Part shown: in pieces, positions 34,801 through 46,800 of the stretch
Numbering within the stretch: the first letter of the stretch is position 1
Layout: each line of letters starts with the position of its first letter
Source of the DNA: Sternotherus odoratus
Taxonomy: Eukaryota; Chordata; Testudines; Kinosternidae
DNA length: 64,000 nt
Direction: 5' to 3'
Assembly: GCA_032164245.1 (NCBI GenBank)
Contig: JAVMKO010000005.1
Coordinates: 40,080,133 to 40,144,132 of the forward strand
Notes under the pieces: generated by a model
Told to the model about the DNA's origin: nothing
The model's database searches: none
The model's input: only the letters and a program-made list of their open reading frames with translations
Made by a program: the position numbers and the translations under genes

Positions 34801-37800
34801 CCAAGGAGGTGCAGCCTAAGGGAAAGCCAGCACTGCGAGCCCCGGCATCATACCGGTCCCGCTCTCATTCTCCCTCGCGGCACCGCTCCTCTTCACGGTG
34901 CCGCTCTACATCCCGGCACCGCTTGCGGTCCGGATATTACTCACCGCGGCATCGTTCCGAGTCCCGGTGTAGATCCAGGTCGCGGTGATCGCCCCGGCAC
35001 CGATCTAGTTCCCGGCACCGCTCATCCTCCCAGCAGCGATCGGGGTCCCGGCGCCGGTTGTACTCCTGGCACCGTTCGCCATCCCGGCGCCGTTCAACAT
35101 CGTGGTGCCGGTCGTCCTCCCGGCACCGATCCTCTCAGCACCGGTCCACCTCCCGGCACCGGATCCCTTCATCCGGCAGCCGCCGCTCCCAACGGCGCTC
35201 GCAGCAATGCAGTCCCCACAGATACCTGAGCCGATCTCATTCTAGATCACGATCGGGCTCACGGCACCGTAGCGAACAGCGTGCCCATCTCAGCCCGTGT
35301 CCACGGTCCTCGCTGCACTCCTTTCAACAGTCGCAGCCTTCCACTTCGGGCAGGGCGACTGCCCCCCCGTGCTTACCATAGACTTCGGCCTCTTCTGCTT
35401 CTCATCCCTACTCGGCGCTGGACGGAGAGCAAGGGCAGGAACCGGGCCAGGACCCCGGTCAGCACCAGCAGGCCTGTCCCTTTTGGACCCCATGGGCTTA
35501 TCATCAGGCCCAAAGTGACCCCTGGCCACCATCCAGGCACTCTGTGCAGCCTTCAAGACCGGAGGCAGCCTTGGGTCGCCCTCCACAACCCGCAGCCATG
35601 GCAGCCTCGCACCGCAGCCCCCGCTTCCCCCGTCGCCCAGGCCCCCACCACCTCAGCACACTGGGGAGCAACAGCCTCAATTGGTGCAGGACCCTTCGTC
35701 GGGCTCTTCACCGGACGAGGCAGTAGCGGGCACCACACTCTCGGGCCCCCCGCCAATTGACCTGACAGCCCATCAGGACTTACTCAGAAGGGTGGCCCGC
35801 AGCATGAACCTCCAGGCGGAGGAAGTTGTGGAACAGGACGACCCAGTGATCACAGTTCTCTTGTCAGGCGCGCCCACCAGAGTGGCACTGCCACTGATCA
35901 GGACAATCCAAGCTAACATGAGGACCCTGTGGCAGACTCCAGCCTCTATCCCTCCTACAGCTAGAGGGGTGGAACGTAAGTACTTCGTCCCGGCCTGTGG
36001 GTGCGAGTTTCTGTACACCCACCCCCCGCCTGGCTCTCTGGTCGCCCGAGCAGTCAATGAGAAGGAGCGCCACGGCCCGCAAGCTTCCGCTCCCAAGGCA
36101 AAGGAGGCTAAGTGGCTGGAATCAGCAGGCACTGCTCAGCCGATATGCATTCGATTCATGGGACTCCATGAACAAGTTTCAAGACCAAGTCCCCGCGGAG
36201 TCCAAAAAAGAGTTTGTCGCTTTCGTCGAGGAGGGCAAAAAAGTCTCAAGGACTACCCTACAGGCTGCCCTCGATTCGGCAGACTCTGCCACCTGCACGC
36301 TTGCCTCTGGAATCACCATGAGGCCTATTTCGTGGCTGCAAAGGTCCAGCCTGCCCTCCGAGGTCCAGCAAACCATACAAGACCTCCCCTTCGAAGGCAC
36401 GGGACTGTTTTCTGAACAGACTGACGCCCACCTTCAATCGCTCAGGGATTCCAGGGTCACCTTTTCACCTCCCACCTGGCTCTTACCTACTTTTCTATAA
36501 CTGCCTGTTTGTGAACACTTCCACTGCCTGCATCCGACGAAGTGGGTATTAGCCCACGAAAGCTCATGCTTCAAAACTTTATAGTTAGTCTTTAAGGTGC
36601 CACAGGACTTTGTTAACTCTGCTATTCCAGACTAACACGGCTACCTCTCTGATTCAGGGTCACCATGTGGTCATTAGGGATGCACACGCCGATAACGCAG
36701 AGGTGCCCCTTTCGACCTCAACCCCAACGACCCTACCCCCCTCCTAGACCCAGACAGAACAACAGGCGTCTAGGGAGAGGGGGCAGGCGCCGCTCGACCC
36801 CATGCCAACAAGGGTAAACTCAAGGCCCCAGCAGGCCTCCTCCCTCCGGCCCCAGGCCAAACTTTTGAAGATGCGGTCGAGGGCAGCGTAACACACCCCC
36901 ATGCGGTTCCTTCCCCTCCATTCCTCCAGCGATTATCCTACTTCCGGCATGCCTGGGCCCTGATCCCCTCAGATCGCTGGGTCCTGCACATAGTGGAAAA
37001 GGGGTATTCTCTCCAGTTCTTCTCCACCCCTCCTTCCCGCCCTCCCACCCCGTCCCTCTTCAGGGACCCCTCTCACGAGCAACTCCTCCTGCAGGAGGTG
37101 CGTGCTCTCTTGTCATCGGGAGCCATCGAGGAGGTCCCGATAGAATTTTGGGGAAGAGGGTCCTATTCCCGATACTTTCTAATCCCCAAGGTGAAAGGGG
37201 GACTAAGACCCATCCTAGACCTCAGAGAGCTCAACAAACACATGACAAAGTTAAAGTTCCGCATGGTCTCCCTTGGCACTATTATCCCTTTGCTGGACCC
37301 CGGGGACTGGTATGCTGCCCTCGACATGAAGGACGCCTACTTTCACGTGGCAATCTTCCCACCCCACAGATGCTTCCTGCGCTTTCTAGCCGGGAACTCC
37401 CACTACCAGTTCACGGCCCTCCCGTTCGGACTGTCCACAGCACCCAGAGTGTTCACAAAATGTATGGCTGTGGTCGCCGCCTTCCTCCGCAAGTGCGGCA
37501 TAACGGTATTCCCATATCTGGACGATTGGCTCATCAAAGGCCGGTCCAAACAACAGGTGCAATTGCACGTACAAGTCGCCGTCGATACCTTTCACAAACT
37601 GGGTATCCTCATCAACGTGGACAAGTCTACTCTGGTTCCCACACAACGACTGGAATTCATCGGCGCCATGTTAGACGCCACTCAGGCTCGGGCCTTTCTC
37701 CCCCCTCCCTTCCCCCCCCTCCCCCCCCCGTTTTCAAGCCATATCTTCAGCCATCTCGACCATTCGAGCCTACCCGACCACCACGGTACGCACGTGCCTC

Positions 37801-40800
37801 AGCCTGCTAGGCCACATGGCCGCCTGTACGTTTGTCAACAAATATGCCTGGCTGCGCCTGCGCCCTCTTCAGACTTGGTTGTCCACAGTCTACTGCCCGA
37901 ACAGGTACAGTCTCGACATGCTCGTCTCAGTCCCAGAGCCAGTTCTATCCTCCCTGTCACGGTGGCAGAACCAGACACTGGTCTGCGAAGGGCTCCCCTT
38001 CCAGCCCCCACAGCCCTCCATGTCCCTGGTAACGGATGCCTCCTCGCTAGGATGGGGGGCTCACCTGGGCCAGAACAGAACCCAGGGGCTCTGGTCGACC
38101 AGCGACTTAATGCTCCACATCAATGTGCGAGAGCTACGGGCTATACGCTTGGCCTGCCAGGCGTTCAGTGCTCAACTCCAGGGCCGGTGCATCTCTATAC
38201 TAACAGACAATACAACCGCGATGCATTATGTCAACAAGCAAGGCGGGGCCCGATCCTCCCCTCTATGCAAAGAAGCTCTCCTGCTGTGGGAATTCTGCAT
38301 AGCCCACAACATTCACCCGATAGCATCCTTCCTACCGGGGTCCCAAAATGTCCCCGCGGACCGTCTCAGCAGGTCAATCTCGGCCCACGAGTGGTCGGTT
38401 CGGACAGACGTAATCCACTCAGTCTTCCTCAGGTGGGGCTTTCCCCAAGTAGACCTGTTCGCCACCAGGGCCAATAGCAAATGTCTGCAGTTCTGCTCCC
38501 TCAGGTGCAACTCACCAGGATCCCTCACAGATGCCTTCCTCCTCTCCTGGACGGGTCAACTAATGTATGCATTCCCCCTGTTCCCACTGATCCACAGGGT
38601 ACTGCTCAAGGCTCGCAGGAATGCAGCTCACCTCATTCTGATCGCACCAGCGTGGCCCAGACAGCACTGGTTCACCTTTCTCCTGGACATGTCGTAGGAG
38701 GACCCCATACTCCTCCCACAATGCCCGGACCCCATTTCTCAAGACTACGGCCGCCTCCGCCACCTGGACCTCCGATCCCTCCACCTCATGGTGTGGAAGC
38801 TCCATGGTTAACACAGGCGGAGCTGCCCTGTCCTAGCCCAGTCCAACAGGTTCTCTTGAGCAGCAGGAAACCATCCACCCGCTCAGCATACTGCACCAAG
38901 TGGAAGCGTTTCTCCAGTTGGTGCACCCAGCGTAGTGCCTCCCCGACATCTGCACCCGTCCAGCTCATCCTTGATTACCTCCTCTACCTCAAGCACCAAG
39001 GGTTGGTGCTCTCCTCCATTAGGGTGCACCTGGCCTCCATATCCGCGTTCCACCCGCCAGTAGATGACTGCTCCATTTTTTCTAACCCCATGGTGGCGCG
39101 CTTCCTTAAGGGCCTAGATCGAATGTACCCCTAAGTCAGAAAGCCGATTCCCTCATGGGATCTCAACCTGGTACTCTCCCGCCTCATGGGCCCTCCCTTT
39201 GAACCCATGTCCACCTGCTGCCTTTTGTATCTCTCATGGAAGTCAGCCTTTCTGGTCGCCATTACCTCGGCACGGAGGGTGTCCGAACTCAGGGCACTGA
39301 TTTCGGAACCCCCACACACCGTCTTCCACAAGGACAAGGTACAGCTCAGGCCTCATCCTGCCTTTCTGCCCAAAGTACTTTCAGCATTCCACGTCAGTCA
39401 GGAAATCTTTCTCCCCGTCTTTTGCCCAAAACCGCACACTTCGTCTCGGGAGCACCGCCTGCACACCCTCGATGTCCGGCGAGCCTTGGCGTTCTATATT
39501 GACAGAACCAAGCCATTTCGTAAATCCCCCCAACTGTTTATTGCGGTAGCAGACCGTATGAAGGGTCTACCGGTCTCTACTCAGCGGATTTCCACCTGGA
39601 TCACAGCTTGTATCTGCACGTGTTACGACCTTGCGGGTTCACCGGTGAAGCCGTTCTCTGCCCATTCCACCAGGGCTCAGGCGTCTTCGGCGGCCTTCCT
39701 GGCACAGGTCCCGCTCCAGGAAATCTGCAGAGCTGTCACGTGGTCTTCAGTCCACACCTTCGCGACCCACTACGCGTTGGTCCAGCAGTCCAGGGACGAT
39801 GCTGCCTTCAGTTCAGCTGTCCTCAGCACGGTTCTCGGTCGCTCTGATCCCGCCACCTAGGTAAGAGCTTGTTATTCACCTAATTGGAATGCATATGAGC
39901 AACCACTCGAAGAAGAAAGCGAGGTTACTTACCTGTAACTGTTATTCTTCGAGATGTGTTGCTCACATCCATTCCAAACCCACCCTCCTTCCCCACTGTC
40001 GGAGCTCCGGCAAGAAGGAACTGAGGGGGGCGCCTGGTCTGCTCCTGTGTATATACAGCGCCATGCAGGCGCCACTCCAGGGGTCTCCACGAGCGACCCG
40101 GCAGGGGTTGCTAGGGTAAAAAGTCTTCCCGACAGCTGTGCACGCTGCGCATGCACACACCTAATTGGAATGGATGTGAGCAACACATCTCGAACAACAG
40201 TTAGAGGTAAGTAACCTCGTTTTCTTTCTTTCATGTTTTGATCAGCAGTGAAATAATGGACAATGTAGACATTTAAATTAGAACATTTAGGCTTCAGTGT
40301 CCTCACCCATTGAAATGAATGAGGCAGTTCACACCTCTCAGAGCTATTTTTCCAGGCTGTCTGCAGACCCATGGAGACAACATTGTATTAGTTACGTTCT
40401 CTTCACATTTTAAAAATGTTTTTCTCAAACATAAAGACGTAAGAGTAACCACAAGTTTGCAGTGCTGGGAACAGGTGACCACAAGCTGCCCTATTTAGCC
40501 CCTAAGCACTTGTGCTTTCTCTACAGGAAGTAGTGCAAAGTAAGGAAAAGGGAACTTTTTTTCCTTTGTTGTATGGCACTGGATGATTAAAAGAGGATCC
40601 TGTTTTTCTCTGCTTTTGGAACAAAATGGGCTTTGTGAGGAACATACTCCACACGTGGCTTGTAATAGGGAGCTTCCCAACAATGAGTATCTTGTTTAGA
40701 GAGAAGCATTGAGCGCATTGAGTTGGGGGGAAAGGAGATGAAATGACCTGCTAAGCTGAGAAATAGCAGTAGGTTAAACAGCAAGTGTTGATTATGGAAA

Positions 40801-43800
40801 ATCTCAGGACTAACTGACTGGAGCAAGTGTAGAAGGGAATGTTGACTTAACTCCAAACAGTTTTTTATCTTTCCTGTATCTTTCTATTATTATTCTATTC
40901 TATAGAATTGCTAACTCTTGTTTACTTTTTTGTGTAGAAGAAATAGTTTTAAGAACAGCGGAGGCCACTCAGCTTCCTCCTCAGGTCCTAGCTGAGGAAG
41001 TGATCTGCTTGGATAGCACCAGCAGTGGCAGTGAAGATGACACAAAAGGCATACTACATAGCATTACAGATGGTAAGACTCTCAACCAACCTATCACATC
41101 CCTGTATATCCCAGACGGCCCCATTTACCTAGTTTCATCCAGCCAGATCTCCCACAAAGCTGTCTATCTTCAGATTTTATGGATCTACAGGGATTTTTTA
41201 AATTTGATTCTGGACTCTCACTCCCAAATTGTCCTTAATTAATCTTTCCAAAATGAGGCAAAGCACCTTGGGCCAAGCATTGGCTACAAACTGTATTTAA
41301 ATATTCAAATCTGCATTTGAAATTGGTATTTTTAAGTCCTTTGTTGAAAATTAAGATAATTTGACTTCTGTTTACACCCCCTAACGTTAACACCACCTCC
41401 CCTCTCTGGCTCTTTCACAGAAGTGATCGAATTGAGCTCAGGAGAGGACGAGGCCCTCCAGATTGTGGACAGCAGCGACTCTGCCAATGAGGAGGAAGGT
41501 GGGGATGGTACTGAAGAGAGCAGTGGCTCTCATGTGAACGACGCCTTAAATCAGTCGGATTCTCTGGGGCAAGTCATTGTCAACATCAACCATCCACCCA
41601 ATGAAGAGGACATTTTCCTGGCTCCACAGCTTGCACGGGCAGTAAAGCCTCACCAGGTACAGGAAGTTGAGGCCCAGAACACACAAGGACTTCAGCAAAA
41701 CCTTCTTATCCCAGGAGCTGAAATCCATGCTGTTGATGTCATGTGGGTTGATGGTTTGCTATAGTGATGTTATTGGTAGAGCTGCCACCCTGAAACTTGT
41801 GATCAGGATTTGGGGCAGTGCCCAGTGCAGACAGTTAAATGATTGAGGGAAATTAAAAGAGATCCTGAGCCCCATATTTTTTTGACTATTGTTATCTGAT
41901 AAGCAGGCTCTTGATGTCTTAGTCCTAGAGCCTGTGCTGTTATGTTATCAAAATATGTAGAAATACGGATATTTTTACGTTTATAACTTCATTGTTTGTA
42001 AATCAAATTCCTTCAAGTGTCACATGGAAAGTATTTAGAATTATTAGAGTAGAGTGATGCCCAGAAAAGCTTCAAAACCAGATATTATGACATTGTATTG
42101 ACAGAGATTTTTCCCCTCTTCCTCATGCTTGGATGAGCGTTATTTTGTCAAAATATTCAAGAACAGAAGACCAACCCAAAGACTGTAGGTTCTACACAAG
42201 CATAAGAATGATCACGATCATCTTTTTAGAAATTTTTTTATAAGGAATTCTATTGAGTCCTGGTAGCTGAAAATGCTGCAATGAATCTCTCATTTCCCCT
42301 TCTGTATTTATGTGCCATTCAGTGTATATGTCAATCTGTAGCTACATCTCCATTTTGTTGTTTTCCACCGCTTCTTTGGTAACTCTTCCATTATTTTCTC
42401 TAGATTGGTGGGATCCGGTTCCTGTATGATAACCTGGTGGAATCCCTGGAGAGATTTAAAAGCAGCAGTGGGTTTGGGTGTATCTTGGCCCATAGCATGG
42501 GGCTGGGCAAGACCATCCAGGTCATCTCTTTCTTGGATGTACTTTTCCAGCACACGGAGGCAAAGACTGTCCTTGCCATTGTACCTGTAAGTAGCCTGTG
42601 TGAAGCAGTGTCAGGTCGACCAATTTGGACTTTTTTATTGTTGTGGGGAGGAGGATGGATTGGTCTTTCATACCTTTGAGAGAGTCCTCAGGTACCCTCA
42701 CTCCCATTTTCACTGCTTTCATTCCCTCCATCCTTGAGATTGTGTATCATGGCCCATTCTTTCTAGCTGAGGACAGCTGGCTGTGATTCCCAAGTCCCAT
42801 TTAGCTTTGAGTTCTAAGTGCTGGGTGACTGGATTTTGTGGTCTGAGGATTACTTTCTCAGACCTTTGGGTGCATTTTTTTTCCTCCCCAGGTAAACACT
42901 CTCCAGAACTGGCTGGCAGAATTCAACATGTGGCTCCCCGCACCTGAAACCCTCCCTGCTGACTATAACCCAAAAGAAATTCAGCCACGCTTCTTCAAAG
43001 TCCATATCCTGAATGATGAACACAAGTAGGTGCCATGAATGCCCCTCTTGAGCAACTAATCTGCAGTCTGTTCATTTGATCTGATACCATGCCCTGTCCT
43101 TTTAGTTTCTCTTCCTCTGTACGTCTGCAATATATGTCCTTGCGTGAGAATTTCAGCACATCGAAAAGGTGCATCTTTTAACGAGGGGTTAGAGTTTTCT
43201 CATTCCTTTTTTATACTCTCCTCCATCATGGTTGTCAACTCACCTATACTTTTCCTCTCATGCATTGTGATGGGAAAATTTAAATGCTATGTATGGATTG
43301 GCCAGTAGGGAGTGCATTGTTTTGTCTGTGATGGGTATTTTTCCCCATCCTTCAAAGACCAGACATATGATTTCTCGGCCCATATGCATGATTGCAATTG
43401 AATCTTACATTTGGCTTTTCTGGAAATTTTCACTTTTCTAACTCTGATTCCTTCTTGCAGACATTTTAACTTTTACTCAGTTTTGCTGTGCCTGAGGGCT
43501 TCTAAATGAGTTAGTATTCCTACACAGAAGGGAGAGATCGTGTATGGGAGAGTATTGCCCTTTTCATCTTACAAGTGTGTATTCTTGGCTGCTGCAGCTC
43601 TGCTTGACTCTTGCTCATTTTGTCTCGTGCAGTCTGGTGAGATTTATTACACTCGTAGTTCATCTGGTATTTACACACACTTGGCCGCTGAGGTCCTCAC
43701 GAGTGGAATATATTTTCTAGTCAACTGATATTATTTAGAGCCTCTTATGTGGATCTCATATTGGATTGGGGGTTACTGTGCTCTGGTGTATGGGAAAGGT

Positions 43801-46800
43801 GGAGTGGACAGCCCCATATCTGAGCCTGTCTTTAATATTGGTGGGAGGGAAAGGAAAGAATTCAGCTAACTCTCAGTTTGCTGGATAGGTGTGTGCTGTA
43901 TGTAGTATAATAAGACCACCACGTACATCAGCAACTTATACAAACGCATGCTTTGAAGAGGTCTCTTTCCTAACACGTCCCATAAGAGGATTCCATTGCT
44001 CTGCGAAATCTGATTTAGATTCATATACAGCAAACTTCTTCATGCAGTCGTTAACATCCTATAATGGATCACCTTTCTCTGACATGTTACCCTCAGTATG
44101 CTGGAAGTTTCTACCAGATCTTCATGTAAAAGGGCTTCATTGTGCTTGTCTGCTGGTTTGGTCTGATGCCAGCATATGTTTTAAGTCATTTGAAAAGGTC
44201 CTTTCCCTGAGCAGGCATGCGTTTCAGTGAGTTCAGATGTATCCAAGGAAGAAAGTGTCATTTTTTGTGCGTTTGTTGTTCTAGGACAACGGCTGCCCGT
44301 GCAAAGGTGGTGACTGACTGGGTGACGGACGGCGGGGTGCTGCTGATGGGCTATGAGATGTACCGTCTCCTCTCACTGAAGAAGTCCTTTGCCACTGGCA
44401 GGAAGAAGAAAACAAAGAAACAAACTGGCCCTGTCATTATTGACTTGGATGAGGAGGACCGGCAGCAAGAGCTTCTGAAAGGTGGGAGGCGAGTCTTGCT
44501 GGGAAATACCCTCCTATCGACAGAATTACAGTTGGTAGATACTACTAATGCTGGCTGACTCTATAAGCTAATGGTCACTTGGCAGCAGAGAATAGTTAGT
44601 TTATTGTACATAGGCATCAACGTCGGAGGTGGTTCTCTTTAACACAGTCAGTCTGTTTGGTAATAGCTTATGTGTAGCAGGTGTGGGCAAATTCTGGCCC
44701 GTGGGCCACATCTGGCCCGCAGGACTGTTCTGCCCGGCCCCTGAGCTCCCGGTAGGGGAGGCTGCCTCTGGCCCCACCCGCACCTTCCCCCCTTCCCCAA
44801 GAGCCTTAGAGTGCAGCACTCTGGGCGGGCAGCACTCTGGTGGGCGGGCAGCATGTCTGGCTCCAAGCGGCTGCCAGACACGTTGCTGAGCATCGTGGTA
44901 AGGGAGCTGGGGCCAGGGGATTGCATAACGGGCAGGGAGTCCTGGGGGGCGGTCTGGGAGCAAGCGGGAAAGGAGTCAGGGCAGGAGGTCTCTGGAGGGG
45001 GTGGTCAGGGGACAAGGAGCGGGGGGGGGGTTGGGTTAGATAGGGGTTGGGGTGTGCGGGGGGGGGTAAACGTGGGGAGTCTCTGGAGAGGGTGGTCAGG
45101 GGACGGAGCAGGGTGGTTTGGATAAGAAGTGGGGTCCCAGGAGATGGTATGCGGTGGGGGGGGTCTCTGGAGGGGGTGGTCAGGGGAGGTTGTATGGGTT
45201 GGGGATTCTGAGGGGAGCAGGAAGTGGGAGGGGGTCAGATAAGGGGCAGGGCCAGGTTGTTTGGGAAGGCACACCCTTCCCTACCCGGCCCTCCATGCAA
45301 TTTTGCAACCCCAATGTGGCCCTCTGGCCAAAAAGTTTGCCCAGCCCTGATGTGAAGGTTCTAAATGGATTTAGTGCTAGCAAAAGATTCAGGAGTGACT
45401 CAGCTAGAAACTGAAGTCCCCCAATTTTTATGCAGAGCAGGTGCAGAATAGGTACCTGCCTATCACTGATATGAACCAAGCCTATTCTGGACGAATAGTT
45501 CTTGGAATTAGAAAAGGGTTCATACCCATTCAGTCCTTGATTTTTCTGCTGAGGCTGCAAATAAAGGAGCCAGTGAGTACGTCTTGCTAGTGAAAGGTCT
45601 GTACAAGGACCACTAGGCACTAGACTCAGATTCCCAACTCACTTCGCCTAGGCCACTGAATAAGCATCAGGTGACAGTGACTTGTGTCACTACCAACCTA
45701 GGCCAGATTGGAGTTGGTGGCCCTGTAGCCCTTTCCCAATTCACAGAACCATCCTGGCTTCCTGCCAAAAAATTAGTTTTAGAGCGCCACGGTGGGTGAA
45801 GTAATATCTTTTATTGGACCAGCTTCTGTCGGTGAGAGAGACAAGCTTCTGAGCTTTCACAGAGCTCTTCCTCAGTTTCTGTCCCACTCTCCAATATCCT
45901 TCAGCTCTGAAGAAGAGCTCTGTGTAAGCTTTCAAGGTTGTCTCTCTCACCAACAGAAGCTGGGCTAGTAAAAGATATTACCTCACAACCTTGTCTCTCT
46001 CGTATCCTGGGACCAACACAGCTTCAATAACACTGCAAACAACTAGTATATTTTTTCAACTTCCATAATTACTCATTTTTCCTTCTGTAGAGCTACGTGA
46101 AGCAGGAACATCAACTGACCAAGTAACTCAGTTTTCCTTTCCCTCAGGGATCGAGAAGGCTTTATCCCGCCCTGGTCCGGATGTAGTTATCTGTGATGAG
46201 GGACACCGGATAAAGAACTGTCATGCCAGCACATCCCAGGCCCTGAAGAACATCCGCTCCAGGCGGCGGGTAGTACTGACTGGCTACCCGCTCCAGAACA
46301 ACCTGATTGAGTACTGGTGCATGGTAGACTTTGTCCGTCCTGACTTCTTGGGTACCCGGCAGGAGTTCAGCAACATGTTTGAGCGCCCCATCCTGAACGG
46401 ACAGTGTATTGACAGTACGCCGCAGGATGTCCGTCTCATGAGGTACCGCAGTCACGTCCTGCATAGTCTGCTGGAGGGGTTTGTGCAGAGGTGAGTCCAC
46501 ATCAAGTCTTCAGTAACATAGTCTGTGCAGTCAGCTCCTTGATCATAGTTTAGTCACATCGATTGAGGAGTGTTTTCATTACAGCAATTCCTGTTGTCTT
46601 CTTGAGCTTGATTTTTGCCCTGGATTCTCTGTTGTCCTTTAGGAAGATTGTAGACATACAGGAGAAATCTTAGAGGGGATCCCAGAGTTAGCACCTGCAT
46701 GTTTCTCTCAAAAGCACTTTGTCTAAGTCTAAGAAGTGATCTTTGGGGGCTTCTCCCTGACTTTGTGGCAGGTGTAAAGTTACAGTACCCTGCCAGTACT

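Larger units (their letters stand above)
33809..40228 (+). mobile_element. DIRS-type tyrosine-recombinase retrotransposon, near full length
   Basis: Order on +: left terminal repeat, gag-like region, reverse transcriptase, RNase H, tyrosine recombinase, internal complementary region, inverted right terminal repeat. This is the DIRS layout, in which a recombinase replaces an integrase. The termini are inverted: CACACCTAATTGGAATG on the right corresponds to CATTCCAATTAGGTGTG on the left. Total length is about 6.4 kb, including a 189-bp later insertion. All three genes carry lesions, so this copy is dead as it stands. It lies in RAD54L2 intron b-c, in the same direction as the gene. Confidence 0.93.
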
